Positions 8,646 through 19,936 of a DNA stretch of 64,000 nt are shown here, piece by piece. A model generated the notes under the pieces. That model had not been told where the DNA came from and did not search any database. It saw nothing but the letters and a program-made list of their open reading frames with translations. The translations under genes and the position numbers were made by a program. Every line of letters begins with the position of its first letter. Position 1 is the first letter of the stretch. The stretch spans positions 558,001 to 622,000 of the forward strand of contig NZ_CP097332.1 of the NCBI RefSeq assembly GCF_023516435.1. The letters are read 5' to 3'. Origin of the DNA: Jatrophihabitans telluris. GTDB lineage: Bacteria > Actinomycetota > Actinomycetes > Mycobacteriales > Jatrophihabitantaceae.

Positions 8646-9790
8646 CGGTTCAGCTCCACGAGGACGTGCCAGCCCGGACGGGAGCGCTCGTCCTGCGCAG
8701 CGGTGCCCACGGTGAGACGGCCACCGGCAGCGCCTACCCGCTCGCTCAGTCCGGTGAGCCCGTTGCCCGATTCGCACGCGCCGCCGATGCCGTCGTCGCT
8801 GATCTCCACCGAGGAAGGCGTGAGCCGGATTTCGCAATGGCTGGCGCGGGAATGCCGGACCACGTTCGTCACGCCTTCCCTGATCACCCACGCGAACAGC
8901 TCCGAGTGCCCGTTGGGAACGGAGTCGATCGCACCCGGCAGCACGGCGGCGATGCCCGCCGCCCGCAGCACTTCCCGTGCGGCGGCCAGTTCGTTGCCCA
9001 AGGTGACCTCGCGGTAACCAGACACCGCCGCGCGGACGTCGGTCAGGGTCTGCCGGGCCAGGGCTTCGACCTCGGCGATCTCGAGGGCGGCCTTGGCGGG
9101 ATCGAGTTCGGCCAGTCGCCGGGCCAGGCCCGCCTTCACCGTGATGGTGGTGAGCGAATGACCCAGCAGGTCGTGCAGGTCACGGGCGATCCGGGTCCGT
9201 TCCCCCTCCGCCGCGAGCCTGGCGACCTCGGCCCGCGCCTCCTCCAGCGCTCCGTTCGCTCGCATCAAGCCGAAGAACCCGAACATCGCCAGGGAGACGA
9301 TGGCGATGGCGACCGGAATGCTGGGGTCGAAATGCGCTCGCCAGGACGGGATCGCCAAGGGGACGGCGATCGACAGGCCGACGTAGCAGGCCAGTACCGG
9401 AAACGACTTTCCGTACCGCGCGGCGACGGAAAGGACGCTGACGTAGACCAGCATGACGAAGGCATCGGCGTGCGCGAACACCAGTTCCACCGCACAGAGC
9501 AGCAGCATCAGGGCGTACAGCCGCCAAAAACGCTCGTGGTGTTCCCCGCTCATCCCTGTGGCGACGGCGTAGAGGTAGCTGGCGCAGAAGACGACGAGGA
9601 TCAGCCAACCCACGCAGTCCCACGGCTGACGGGAGTAGCGAGCGACCCCGCCCGCGGTCTGGATCAGATAGATCAAGAAGACACCAGGAAACACGAAACG
9701 CAGCCAGCCCTTGGCCCATCCGGGTCTCGCCGAGACCACGGACGGCCGGTCGGTCCCGGCAGACGCGGCTGGTCGGTTCGCGGTGGTCAT
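8642..9790 (-). CDS. DesK/NarX-type sensor histidine kinase
   Basis: A 382-residue HisKA_3 kinase with five to six N-terminal membrane helices (about residues 30-180), then a short coiled linker (GALEEARAEVARLAAEGE) and the dimerisation helix ERTRIARDLHDLLGHSLTTI, with the His of DLHD as phosphorylation site. The HATPase domain follows (REGVTNVVRHS N-box, DDGIGG G1 box, GLTGLSERV G2 box). No large extracellular sensor loop, so it probably senses the membrane or its partner transporter. Start ATG at 9790; longer upstream frame is antisense to the permease gene. Similar operons in Bacillus (yvfRSTU-like) respond to membrane-active agents. Confidence 0.9.
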   Translation of the reverse strand: MTTANRPAASAGTDRPSVVSARPGWAKGWLRFVFPGVFLIYLIQTAGGVARYSRQPWDCVGWLILVVFCASYLYAVATGMSGEHHERFWRLYALMLLLCAVELVFAHADAFVMLVYVSVLSVAARYGKSFPVLACYVGLSIAVPLAIPSWRAHFDPSIPVAIAIVSLAMFGFFGLMRANGALEEARAEVARLAAEGERTRIARDLHDLLGHSLTTITVKAGLARRLAELDPAKAALEIAEVEALARQTLTDVRAAVSGYREVTLGNELAAAREVLRAAGIAAVLPGAIDSVPNGHSELFAWVIREGVTNVVRHSRASHCEIRLTPSSVEISDDGIGGACESGNGLTGLSERVGAAGGRLTVGTAAQDERSRPGWHVLVELNR

Positions 9791-9840
9791 TTCACCCGTC
9801 AATCTAAAGGGTCGACTCGAAAGGATGGCAGTGTTCGCCG

Positions 9841-10569
9841 TCAGCCCCGCTTGGTGTCCTCGGCGTAGGCACGGGTCGCGAGCCCGCTGAACGCCAGTGT
9901 CCAGGCCAGGATGACCACCCACCCCTTGACGGGCCACATCGTCCCCCCGACGCCGAGATGGCCGGCCTGGACGATCCAGTAGGACGGCGTCCAGCTGCCG
10001 ATGGTGCCGATGATTCCGCTGACCGGAAACCAGGACCCCCCGACGATCGCGAACAGCGACATGGCTCCGCCCATCAGCGGACCCATCGCCTCCTCCTTGA
10101 ACGTGTGTCCGGCCCAGATCCCGATCGCGGCGAAGGGCACCAGGCCGATGAGCACGAGCGCGGTCGTCTCCAGCCAGTGCACCGCCGACATCCGGGCGCC
10201 CAGCGAGGCCCCGACGAGGTACAGCACCGCGATGGTCATCCCCGCGGTCACGTAGCCGACGAGGACCTTGGCCGTCAGGTAGGCCCTCGGGGTGAGCGGA
10301 CTCAACCGCAGCTGGCGGTTCCAGCCGATGGCGCGGTCGACCGCGATACGCATGCCCCCCGCGATCACCGCCCCGACCGATCCGAAGGTGAGCATTCCGA
10401 TCATGTAGTACGTCGCTCCGTTGATTCCCGAACCGCCGAAGTTGTCGTCGTGGCGATTGGGCGCGCCGAAGATCAACAGCATCAGGACCGGGAAGATCAG
10501 CGAGAAGATGAAGCTCTGGCGATTGCGCAGCACACGCAGCAGTTCCAGGCGCAGGTATGTCGTGTTCAT
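9841..10569 (-). CDS. ABC-2 type transporter permease
   Basis: A 242-residue inner-membrane permease with about six hydrophobic helices. It opens MNTTYLRLELLRVLRNRQSFIFSLIFPVLMLLIFG, the usual start of ABC-2/DrrB-like exporters, and contains RLSPLTPRAYLTAKVLVGY in the coupling region. ATGA overlap with the upstream ATPase gene (10566-10569) indicates the two form one exporter. The substrate is unknown; the linked DesK-type kinase suggests a lipid, lantibiotic or other membrane-active compound. Confidence 0.88.
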   Translation of the reverse strand: MNTTYLRLELLRVLRNRQSFIFSLIFPVLMLLIFGAPNRHDDNFGGSGINGATYYMIGMLTFGSVGAVIAGGMRIAVDRAIGWNRQLRLSPLTPRAYLTAKVLVGYVTAGMTIAVLYLVGASLGARMSAVHWLETTALVLIGLVPFAAIGIWAGHTFKEEAMGPLMGGAMSLFAIVGGSWFPVSGIIGTIGSWTPSYWIVQAGHLGVGGTMWPVKGWVVILAWTLAFSGLATRAYAEDTKRG

Positions 10570-11498
10570 CGGGTGGTCTCCGCATCATCGATCGCTGTGT
10601 GACCCGTGAGCTTGAGGAAGGCCTCTTCCAGACCGGCCCCGGCGACCTCGATGTCACGGGCGGCGGGATACCGGCTGAGAAACGTCCGAAGCGCCAGGTC
10701 GGAATCGGAGCAGCTGAGTACCACGGCCTCGCCCCGGCGCTCGGCTGCGCTCACGCCGTCGATGGCGGCGAGATCGGACCGGGGCACGTCCGGCAGGGTG
10801 GCCCGGATGAGTTTGGACCCCACCAGCGACCGGATCTCCGTGGTCGGGCCGTCCGCCACGATCCGTCCGTGCGCCATGAGCACGATCCGGTCGGCGTACT
10901 CGTCGGCTTCTTCGAGGTAGTGGGTGGCGAACACGACGGTCTTGCCGCTGTTGGCGATCGCGCGCATCGTCATCCAGAACTGGCGTCGCCCCTCGACGTC
11001 CAATGCGACGGTCGGCTCGTCCAGCACGAGCAGATCGCTGTTGGACACCAGGGCGATCGCGAATCGGGTGCGCTGCAGCTGCCCGCCGGAGAGCTTGTTG
11101 GTGCGCTGACCGGCGAAGTCCGAGAGTCCGGCCAGCTCGATGACCTCGGCTACCGGCAGCGCCCGCGGATACAAGGACGCGATCTCGGTCAGCAGCTCGG
11201 TGACGCTCAGGTAGGGGACGAGTGCGCCCACCTGCAGCATCCCGCAGATCTGGCCGGCCGCGACGGCCTCCTTCGGGCTGAGGCCGAAGATGCGGGCTGA
11301 ACCTGCGTCGGGCTGGGACAACCCCAACATCATGTCGATGGTCGTGGACTTTCCGGCCCCGTTGGGTCCCAACAGGGCGACCGTCTCACCGGCAGCGATA
11401 TGCAGGTCGACCCCCCGCACAGCCTCGAGCGCGCCGAAGCTCTTTCGCAGGCCGGTCAGCTCGATCCCGCCGCGGATCAGGGTCTGGTTCGTCGTCAT
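10566..11498 (-). CDS. ABC transporter ATP-binding protein (drug/lipid exporter type)
   Basis: A 310-residue ATPase: Walker A GPNGAGKST (about 44-52), Q-loop, ABC signature LSGGQLQR, Walker B LLVLDEPTVALD and H-loop THYLEEAD, then the C-terminal extension typical of DrrA/CcmA-like exporters. Start ATG at 11498. First gene of the four-gene minus-strand operon. The lysS gene lies divergently 125 bp away, so both promoters share that gap. Confidence 0.92.
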   Translation of the reverse strand: MTTNQTLIRGGIELTGLRKSFGALEAVRGVDLHIAAGETVALLGPNGAGKSTTIDMMLGLSQPDAGSARIFGLSPKEAVAAGQICGMLQVGALVPYLSVTELLTEIASLYPRALPVAEVIELAGLSDFAGQRTNKLSGGQLQRTRFAIALVSNSDLLVLDEPTVALDVEGRRQFWMTMRAIANSGKTVVFATHYLEEADEYADRIVLMAHGRIVADGPTTEIRSLVGSKLIRATLPDVPRSDLAAIDGVSAAERRGEAVVLSCSDSDLALRTFLSRYPAARDIEVAGAGLEEAFLKLTGHTAIDDAETTR

Positions 11499-11611
11499 GG
11501 GCCTGAGCTTGCCCGGACGTGCCGGTGATCGGCCAGTGTGAACGTCCCTGGTTCCGACGTGACATTCGTCAGCAGGCCACCCACGGCGGCTGTCCGGTGC
11601 TTGGCCGCCGA

Positions 11612-11617
11612 TAGGCT
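11612..11617 (+). promoter_or_regulatory. -10 hexamer TAGGCT, leaderless lysS
   Basis: TAGGCT followed by six bases and the lysS GTG at 11624. No Shine-Dalgarno is seen in the gap. Confidence 0.55.
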
Positions 11618-11623
11618 TGGGCG

Positions 11624-13135
11624 GTGACCGAGCCTGCTGATGCCGCCGACGATGCCCTGACCCCGGACGACCTTCCCGAGCAGGTGCGGATCCGGCGCGG
11701 GAAGTACGACCGGCTGATGTCCGATCCCGAGCGCGCGCCGTTCCCGGTCACCGTCGCTCGCACTGACTCGCTGGCTGAGATCCGTGCGGCGTTCCCCGAC
11801 CTGGAGCCCGACACCCAGACCGGCCGGAAGGTCGGGGTCACCGGACGGGTCATCTTCGTCCGCAACACCGGCAAGCTCTGCTTCGCGACGCTGCGCGAAG
11901 GCGGCGTCGAACTGCAGGCGATGCTCTCGCTGTCCTCGGTGGGCGAGCAGGGCCTGGCCGACTGGAAGGCCGACGTCGACCTCGGTGATCAGGTTTTCAT
12001 CACCGGCGAGGTCATCTCCTCCCGCCGGGGCGAGCTGTCGGTCATGGCCGACTCCTGGCGGATCACCGCGAAGGCACTGCGCCCGCTGCCCGTCGCGCAC
12101 AAGCCGATGAGTGAGGAGGCGCGGGTCCGTCAGCGCTACGTCGACCTCATCGTCCGTCCGGAGGCCCGCCGCATGGTGCAGTTGCGGGCCGACGTGATCC
12201 GCTCGCTGCGACGGACGTTGGAGTCAGGTGATTTTCTCGAAGTGGAGACGCCGGTTCTGCAGCTGATCCACGGCGGCGCCGCGGCGCGGCCCTTCAACAC
12301 CCACCTCAATGCTTTCGACCTGCCGATGTCCTTGCGGATCGCGCTGGAGTTGCCGTTGAAGCGTTGCATCGTCGGAGGCATCGAGCGCGTGTTCGAACTC
12401 GGTCGCATCTTTCGCAATGAGGGCGTGGACTCCACCCACTCACCAGAATTCACGATGCTCGAGTCCTACCAGGCCTACGGCGATTACCACACGATGGCCG
12501 ACCTCACCCGCAACCTGATCCAGAATGCCGCCACGGCAGTCGGTATTGCCGCCCCCACGAACGCTGACGGCGTGGAGATCGATCTGTTCGGCGAATGGCG
12601 ATGGGTGACCGTGTACGGCGAGGTTTCGCGGGCAGTCGAGGCCGAGATCACCCCGGACACGACCGCCGAGGACTTGCGCGGATATGCAGCCGATCATGGC
12701 GTGGGCCTGAAGCCCGAATGGGGCGCCCCCGAGATCGTGCTGGAATTGTTCGAAAAATTGGTGGAACACAGCTTCGTGCAGCCCACCTTCGTCGCCGACT
12801 TTCCGCGAGCGGTAAAGCCGCTCGCTCGCAGCCACCGCACCGATCCGCGTTTGGCCGAGGCCTGGGACCTCATCATCGGCGGTGTCGAGGTCGCGACGGC
12901 GTTCTCGGAGCTGGTCGACCCCGTCGAACAACGTCGTTTGCTGGTCGAGCAGTCCTCAGCGGCTGCCGCGGGCGATCCCGAGGCGATGCAACTCGACGAG
13001 GATTTCCTCACTGCTCTCGAGTACGGCATGCCCCCGACGGGCGGAATGGGGATGGGCGTTGATCGTCTGGTGTCCCTGCTGACCGGCAAGGGAATTCGGG
13101 AGACAATCTTGTTTCCGCTCCTCAAGCCGCTTTAG
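11624..13135 (+). CDS. lysS: lysine--tRNA ligase, class II
   Basis: Charges tRNA-Lys with lysine. The 503-residue protein has an N-terminal OB anticodon-binding domain ([24 protein letters not shown]) and a class II catalytic core: motif 1 around [10 protein letters not shown], motif 2 [18 protein letters not shown], and motif 3 [25 protein letters not shown]. The [34 protein letters not shown] block departs from the usual FELFI(N)G wording but keeps the family residues. Position before lsr2 and clpC matches mycobacteria. Start GTG is supported by the leaderless -10. Confidence 0.93.
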   Translation: MTEPADAADDALTPDDLPEQVRIRRGKYDRLMSDPERAPFPVTVARTDSLAEIRAAFPDLEPDTQTGRKVGVTGRVIFVRNTGKLCFATLREGGVELQAMLSLSSVGEQGLADWKADVDLGDQVFITGEVISSRRGELSVMADSWRITAKALRPLPVAHKPMSEEARVRQRYVDLIVRPEARRMVQLRADVIRSLRRTLESGDFLEVETPVLQLIHGGAAARPFNTHLNAFDLPMSLRIALELPLKRCIVGGIERVFELGRIFRNEGVDSTHSPEFTMLESYQAYGDYHTMADLTRNLIQNAATAVGIAAPTNADGVEIDLFGEWRWVTVYGEVSRAVEAEITPDTTAEDLRGYAADHGVGLKPEWGAPEIVLELFEKLVEHSFVQPTFVADFPRAVKPLARSHRTDPRLAEAWDLIIGGVEVATAFSELVDPVEQRRLLVEQSSAAAAGDPEAMQLDEDFLTALEYGMPPTGGMGMGVDRLVSLLTGKGIRETILFPLLKPL

Positions 13136-13390
13136 GGCGATCGGGCCAGTCGCTAAACGGCCAGGGCCGGCGGCCGTGCGCGATCGCTCGGACGCGGCGA
13201 CGAGTGCGACTGTCAATGCGATCCGGGCCACCGCGCATATACGCGGACGCGGCGCCCGGCCATTGCGGGCGGCGGCCCGGCCGCCGATATTCCTTCGGCA
13301 TTAGTCCGGCCGGGATTTCGCACGATCGTGGTGCGCGCGACAACTGGCCAGTTCGGCCGCCATTGGGTTCGGAGTGTGATCTACTGTCCG
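13136..13390. other. gap after lysS, no gene seen
   Basis: No convincing coding frame. A 6-bp hairpin CGGCGG (13270-13275) / CCGCCG (13281-13286) followed by ATATTCCTT may terminate lysS weakly. The lsr2 promoter follows. Confidence 0.4.
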
Positions 13391-13420
13391 TTGACCGGCG
13401 TTATGCGACACGTCGTTAAT
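13391..13420 (+). promoter_or_regulatory. candidate lsr2 promoter
   Basis: TTGACC (13391-13396) and GTTAAT (13415-13420) separated by 18 bp resemble a sigma-70-type promoter 25 bp before the lsr2 start. A GGAAG ribosome-binding site is at about 13433. Confidence 0.5.
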
Positions 13421-13444
13421 TTCACATGATTGGAAGATCAACGA

Positions 13445-13792
13445 ATGGCCCAGAAGATTCAGGTTTTGCTGGTCGACGACCTCGACGGGGGCACCGCCAC
13501 CGAAACGGTCTCTTTCTCCCTCGACGGCATGTCCTACGAAATTGATCTGTCCGAATCCAACGCGTCGGTGCTCCGCGATGCGTTGGCCCCGTATGTCGGC
13601 CACGCCCGGCGGGCCGGTCGGGCCTCCGGCCGCACTGCTGCCACCACCCGCCCCGCGCGCGGCGGTGTGGTGCGCGCCGACCGCGAACAGACCCAGGCCA
13701 TCCGCGAATGGGCGCGCGCCAATGGGCACAAGGTGTCCGAGCGTGGCCGGATTCCGGCCTCGATCGTGGACGCCTACAACTCCTCTCACTAG
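13445..13792 (+). CDS. lsr2: Lsr2 nucleoid-associated protein (xenogeneic silencer)
   Basis: A 115-residue H-NS-like protein that bridges AT-rich DNA and silences acquired genes in actinobacteria. The N-terminal dimerisation domain reads [22 protein letters not shown]. The basic linker is followed by the DNA-binding C-terminal domain [26 protein letters not shown], with the minor-groove RGR hook at 100-102. ATG at 13445 is preferred over the in-frame upstream codon at 13430 because families begin MAQK and a GGAAG site precedes it. Located between lysS and clpC as in mycobacteria. The lower-GC island at 44-57 kb is the kind of DNA it would bind. Confidence 0.95.
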   Translation: MAQKIQVLLVDDLDGGTATETVSFSLDGMSYEIDLSESNASVLRDALAPYVGHARRAGRASGRTAATTRPARGGVVRADREQTQAIREWARANGHKVSERGRIPASIVDAYNSSH

Positions 13793-13826
13793 CCCCCGCC
13801 GTTGAGGTTGCCCTCGTTGCGGGGGC
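13792..13826 (+). terminator. hairpin at the lsr2 stop codon
   Basis: GCCCCCGC (13792-13799) pairs with GCGGGGGC (13819-13826) around a 19-nt loop holding the first copy of the local repeat. There is no T-tract, so termination is plausible but unproven. Confidence 0.4.
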
Positions 13827-13920
13827 CAGGCGTTGAGGTTGCCCTCGTTGCGGGGGCCTAGGCGTTGAGGTTGCCCTCGTTGCGGGGGCCCAGGCGTTGA
13901 GGTTGCCCTCGTTGCTGGGG
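13800..13920. repeat. four tandem copies of the GTTGAGGTTGCCCTCGTTG repeat
   Basis: The 19-base core begins at 13801, 13832, 13864 and 13896 (periods 31, 32, 32), with GC-rich spacers of the type GCGGGGGCCAGGC. The same core recurs three times, plus once inverted, just after clpC (16755-16866). Frames across it give only ATRATST / QRGQPQR-type junk peptides, so it is treated as a non-coding interspersed repeat. Confidence 0.85.
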
Positions 13921-14049
13921 ATCGGGGCCGAGGGCGGCGTCGGCGCAGGGTCGAATGTCCGTCGCATCCGACCGCGGCGCACCCGGATTGTTACCTACCC
14001 GACCAGGTCCAAAGGACCCCCTCGCGAGGTACCGTTAGGCGTGCGTAAA

Positions 14050-14066
14050 GTTCGCTGCGAGCGGAC
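14050..14066 (+). promoter_or_regulatory. ClgR-type operator upstream of clpC
   Basis: GTTCGC-TGCGA-GCGGAC fits the published streptomycete ClgR box GTTCGC-N5-GCG and has dyad symmetry CGCT-GCG-AGCG. It lies about 115 bp before the clpC start. ClgR activates clp genes in actinobacteria. No clgR gene is in this window. Confidence 0.65.
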
Positions 14067-14180
14067 GCGGGCATCGAGGGCGGAATCCTGTCGTTGGGAT
14101 GACTAGAGTCAAACCAGCGGGTCGGGTAGGCCAAATCTCGGTAGGACATACCCGATCACGCGGTAAGGGGAGTGAGCGAC

Positions 14181-16682
<2,502 letters not shown>

Positions 16683-16703
16683 CCAGAGGCGAGTAGCGAC
16701 AAC

Positions 16704-16742
16704 CACGAGGTCCCGGTTTCCTGGCGGAACCGGGACCTCGTG
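16704..16742 (+). terminator. intrinsic terminator of clpC
   Basis: Perfect 15-bp stem (16704-16718 with 16728-16742, core CGAGGTCCCGGTT) and a 9-nt loop, followed by CGTTTTCC. It lies 22 bases after the clpC stop. Confidence 0.85.
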
Positions 16743-16753
16743 CGTTTTCCATG

Positions 16754-16866
16754 CGTTGAGGTTGCCCTCGTTGCGGTATCCCGGCGTTGAGGTTGCCCTC
16801 GTTGCGGTATCCCGGCGTTGAGGTTGCCCTCGTTGTCGACCGATGATGGCAACGAGGGCAACCTCA
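16754..16866. repeat. second cluster of the clpC-flanking repeat, with an inverted copy
   Basis: Three direct copies of the GTTGAGGTTGCCCTCGTTG core start at 16755, 16786 and 16817 (period 31, spacer CGGTATCCCGGC). A fourth copy is inverted at 16850-16866. The last direct and the inverted copy form a 17-bp perfect stem (16819-16835 / 16850-16866). Confidence 0.85.
16819..16866. terminator. 17-bp hairpin between convergent clpC and mutY
   Basis: The stem TGAGGTTGCCCTCGTTG and its exact complement enclose a 14-nt loop. It lies 63 bases downstream of the mutY stop on the minus strand and may terminate that gene; no T-tract is present. Confidence 0.5.
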
Positions 16867-16928
16867 CCGGGCTGGCTGGGCAACAGGGGTAACAGGGGCA
16901 GCATGCCAACCTGGGCAGCCTCGACGGG

Positions 16929-17915
16929 TCAGGTTGGCAGTGCGAAGCGGCCGTCCGGCAGCGGGTCGACCAGACCATCGGCAACGAGGGAGTCCTGGGC
17001 GCGCTGACGCTGCATCACGTCTGGCCACACAACGTCCAGAGCCTCCTGCCGGACTGGTCCGGACGCCGCTCGCAGCACGTCCATCAACCGTCCACGAACC
17101 TGCCGGTCGGTGCCGGCGAAGCGCTGGCCACGGGCCACGGGCCCGTCGTAGGTGGGGTATCCCGCCGCCCGCCAGGCGCACTGCGGAGCGAGCGGGCACC
17201 GGTCGCACGATGGTTTGGCGGCGGCGCAGACAACTGCGCCGAGTTCCATGATCGCCGCGCAGAAGCGCCACGCTCGGTCGTCGGAGGCGGGCAGCACCGA
17301 CTCCATCGCCGTCAGGTCACGCGTGGTCGAGGGCGGCCCGGCCTGCCCCGATCCGTGCACCGCCCGAGCCAGCACCCGGCGGATGTTCGTGTCGACCACA
17401 GCCGATCGACGGTGATAAGCGAACGCCTGCACGGCTCGCGCGGTGTAGGCGCCGACTCCGGGCAGGGCCAGCAGCGCATCCAAGTCGGACGGGACCACCC
17501 CCGCGTGAACGTCGGTAATGGCGACCGCGCAGGCGTGCAGTCGCAGCGCCCGACCGGGATACCCCAACTTGCCCCACATTCGGACGGCCTCGCCTGCCGA
17601 GTCCCCAGCCAGTGATGCGGGATCAGGCCACCGATCCAGCCATGCGCGATAGGCCGGTTCCACGCGGTTGACGGGTGTCTGCTGCAACATCACCTCGCTG
17701 ACCAGCACCGCCCACGGGGAGGTCCCGGACGCACGCCAAGGCAGCGAGCGGGCCTCGGCGGCGAACCAGCTCAGCAACGGCGTCACCAGAGCGGATTCCG
17801 AAGCGACGCCGGCCGCGCGGTCGACGCCGGCCGCCCTTCCGTCATCGGATGTCGGCCGCGAGCCCGAGCGAGCGGCCGGACGGGATGTCGATCGTGTTGT
17901 CATCGTGCTCACCAT
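16929..17915 (-). CDS. mutY: A/G-specific adenine glycosylase
   Basis: Base-excision repair enzyme removing A mispaired with 8-oxoG. The catalytic domain shows PWRASGTSPWAVLVSEVMLQQTPV (catalytic Glu), helix-hairpin-helix LLALPGVGAYTARAV and the catalytic Asp in VVDTNIRRVLAR. The iron-sulfur loop C-X6-C-X2-C-X5-C is intact (VCAAAKPSCDRCPLAPQC). The C-terminal region after this is short and lacks an obvious NUDIX/MutT-like domain, as in many actinobacterial MutY proteins. Start uncertain: ATG at 17945, 17915 or 17903 all precede the conserved region; I give 17915. Convergent with clpC, divergent from the next gene, same place as in mycobacteria. Confidence 0.9.
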   Translation of the reverse strand: MVSTMTTRSTSRPAARSGSRPTSDDGRAAGVDRAAGVASESALVTPLLSWFAAEARSLPWRASGTSPWAVLVSEVMLQQTPVNRVEPAYRAWLDRWPDPASLAGDSAGEAVRMWGKLGYPGRALRLHACAVAITDVHAGVVPSDLDALLALPGVGAYTARAVQAFAYHRRSAVVDTNIRRVLARAVHGSGQAGPPSTTRDLTAMESVLPASDDRAWRFCAAIMELGAVVCAAAKPSCDRCPLAPQCAWRAAGYPTYDGPVARGQRFAGTDRQVRGRLMDVLRAASGPVRQEALDVVWPDVMQRQRAQDSLVADGLVDPLPDGRFALPT

Positions 17916-17964
17916 CCTGGCAGTCCGACGGTCGAGCCTCCGCATCCGCCCCAGTCCGCTCCAC

Positions 17965-17970
17965 TACGGT
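17965..17970 (+). promoter_or_regulatory. -10 hexamer TACGGT, possible leaderless start
   Basis: TACGGT lies 4 nt before the ATG at 17975 and 7 nt before a second in-frame ATG at 17978. The latter spacing fits a leaderless transcript. Confidence 0.4.
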
Positions 17971-17974
17971 GGCG

Positions 17975-18631
17975 ATGATGCTGCATCCGGTAGGTGACCT
18001 CTCTCCGTCCGTCTATTGGCGCCGACGGATCGTGCTGGTTGCTGCCGTCGTCCTCGTGGGCCTGAGCATGTACGCCCTGCTGCGCCACGGCGGAGGTAAC
18101 GGAACGCCGGCTGCCAGCGGTCAGACAACCTCTGGCAGCAACTCCTCGCATTCCTCGACGCTGCCAACGACCACGACCCCGGCATCGAGCAGTTCCACCG
18201 TCGGTCAGGGACCGAGCCAGAGCACCGCTTCTGCCGCCCCACTCGCCTGCAAGCCCAGCCAGCTGACCGTCTCGGCCAAGACGGACGGGGCCTCGTACAA
18301 GGTCGGCGCCACTCCGGTGTTGTCCATCGTCGTGATCAACCAGGGCCCGAAGCCCTGCGTTACCGGTCTTGCGGACAAGGAAATCGAGCTCAGGGTTTAC
18401 AGCGGCAGCGCCCGGGTCTGGGGTAGTCACGACTGTCAGGTACAGCCCGGGACGAACGCGGCGACTCTGCCGGTGGGCCGACCGACCCAGCGAGACATCT
18501 CGTGGTCCGGACTGTCGTCACAGCCCGGCTGCACGAGTGCGCGGCAGCGCGTGCCGGCGGGAACTTACGTGCTGCACGCCTATCTGTCGGGCGGTACGGG
18601 CAAGACCGCCGTGTTCACCTTCACGGGCTGA
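17975..18631 (+). CDS. membrane-anchored protein of unknown function (Rv3587c position)
   Basis: A 218-residue protein with one N-terminal membrane anchor (RRRIVLVAAVVLVGLSMYALL, about 15-36), a Ser/Thr-rich linker (about 45-85) and a beta-rich extracytoplasmic domain. That domain contains three Cys that may pair (LACKPSQ, KPCVTG, GCTSAR) and ends GTYVLHAYLSGGTGKTAVFTFTG. It occupies the place of Rv3587c, a conserved membrane protein between mutY and disA in M. tuberculosis, and has a similar plan. No enzymatic motif is seen. Start ATG 17975 or 17978; the longer open frame to 17849 is antisense to mutY. Confidence 0.7.
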   Translation: MMLHPVGDLSPSVYWRRRIVLVAAVVLVGLSMYALLRHGGGNGTPAASGQTTSGSNSSHSSTLPTTTTPASSSSTVGQGPSQSTASAAPLACKPSQLTVSAKTDGASYKVGATPVLSIVVINQGPKPCVTGLADKEIELRVYSGSARVWGSHDCQVQPGTNAATLPVGRPTQRDISWSGLSSQPGCTSARQRVPAGTYVLHAYLSGGTGKTAVFTFTG

Positions 18632-18745
18632 GACGGCTCCACCGGACCACGCTCTCCACCGGAGCCCGACAGGTCGGAGCTCGACGAGCCGAAACCGCCG
18701 CCGAACCGCGGGGCTCACTGAATCCTGGGCCCGATACCGTGACCG

Positions 18746-19828
18746 TCAGCTGTAGCGCTCGATGATCGATGCGTCGGCCAGCCGGGACAGCGCTTCGCGA
18801 ACCGAGCGCGCGCGAGCGTCGCCGACGCCCTCGACGTTCTGCAGTTCATCAACCGTCGCTGCCAGGACCTTCTGTAGTCCGCCGAAGTGCTCGACGATCC
18901 TGGCCAGCACGAGATTCGGCAGGCGGGGTACCCGGGACAGCAGGCGGTAGCCGCGCGGCGAAACGGAAAGATCCAGCGCCTCGGGTGAGGCACCGTAACC
19001 CAGAGCGCGGGCCACGTTGAGCGGATCGAGCAGCTCGGTGGCGCTCAGCTGGCCCAGTTCCTCCAGCGCCTGCTCGACGCTGCGGCTTCGCTTGCCCGAG
19101 GGCAGGTAGTCACGCACGATCAGTTCGCGGTCGGAATCCACCCCGGCGATGAGCTCCTCGACCTGCAGGGCGAGCAGCCGTCCGTCGGTACCGAGTTCAA
19201 CCACATACGAGGTGATCTCGTCGCTGATCCGGCGCACCATCTCCAGCCGTTGGCACACGCTGGTGGCATCACGAACGGTGACCAGATCCTCGATCTCGAG
19301 CGCGGACAACGTGTTGGAGACCTCGTCGAGCCGTGACTTGTAGCGTTCCAGGGTTGCGACGGCCTGGTTGGCTCGTGACAGCAGCGAGGCCGAATTCTCC
19401 AGTACGTACCGGCGCGCTCCGACGTAGAGGCTGATGATCTTCATCGACTGCGACACCGAGATCACCGGGAAGCCGGTCTGTTGCGCGACCCGCTGGGCGG
19501 TCCGGTGCCGCGTACCGGACTCCTCGGTCGGGATAGCCGGGTCGGGCATCAGGTGTGTTCCGGCCCGGACGATGCGGTTGCCGTCGGAGCTCAGCACGAC
19601 GGCGCCGTCCATCTTGGCCAACTCGCGGAGTCGGGTTGCGGCGAACTCGATGTCGATCGGGAAGCCACCGGTCGACATCGCCTCGACAACCCGGTCATTG
19701 CCCAGCACGATCAGCGCCCCGGTGTTGCCACGCAGAATGCGTTCCAGGCCGTCCCGCAACGTGGTGCCCGGCGCGACCGCCGCGAGTACCACTCGCAAAG
19801 CGTCGTCGCGTTCGCTGATGGCGGCCAC
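18746..19828 (-). CDS. disA: diadenylate cyclase / DNA integrity scanning protein DisA
   Basis: Makes c-di-AMP from two ATP and scans DNA for branched structures. The 360-residue protein has the DAC domain with DGA (74-76) and RHRTA (107-111), both required for catalysis. A helical spine follows, then a C-terminal helix-hairpin-helix domain (VDELQNVEGVGDARARSVREALSRL) for DNA binding. Start GTG at 19828 with AGGAGA six bases upstream on the minus strand. Encoded downstream of radA on the same strand; RadA/Sms is known to affect DisA in Bacillus, so co-location is meaningful. Confidence 0.96.
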   Translation of the reverse strand: MAAISERDDALRVVLAAVAPGTTLRDGLERILRGNTGALIVLGNDRVVEAMSTGGFPIDIEFAATRLRELAKMDGAVVLSSDGNRIVRAGTHLMPDPAIPTEESGTRHRTAQRVAQQTGFPVISVSQSMKIISLYVGARRYVLENSASLLSRANQAVATLERYKSRLDEVSNTLSALEIEDLVTVRDATSVCQRLEMVRRISDEITSYVVELGTDGRLLALQVEELIAGVDSDRELIVRDYLPSGKRSRSVEQALEELGQLSATELLDPLNVARALGYGASPEALDLSVSPRGYRLLSRVPRLPNLVLARIVEHFGGLQKVLAATVDELQNVEGVGDARARSVREALSRLADASIIERYS

Positions 19829-19936
19829 GGAAACTCTCCTGACGTCGGGACGGACCGGGGCCGGACGAATCCACCGATCGAGACTCAGTTTAGGAGGAGT
19901 TGATCTCCGGCGACTGTCCAGATGGCTACCGGGCAG

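Noticed and set aside
13800-13920. Possible CRISPR array next to lsr2
   Set aside because: Direct repeats with a 31-32 bp period have near-identical, 12-base spacers, and no cas gene is present. It is a tandem interspersed repeat.
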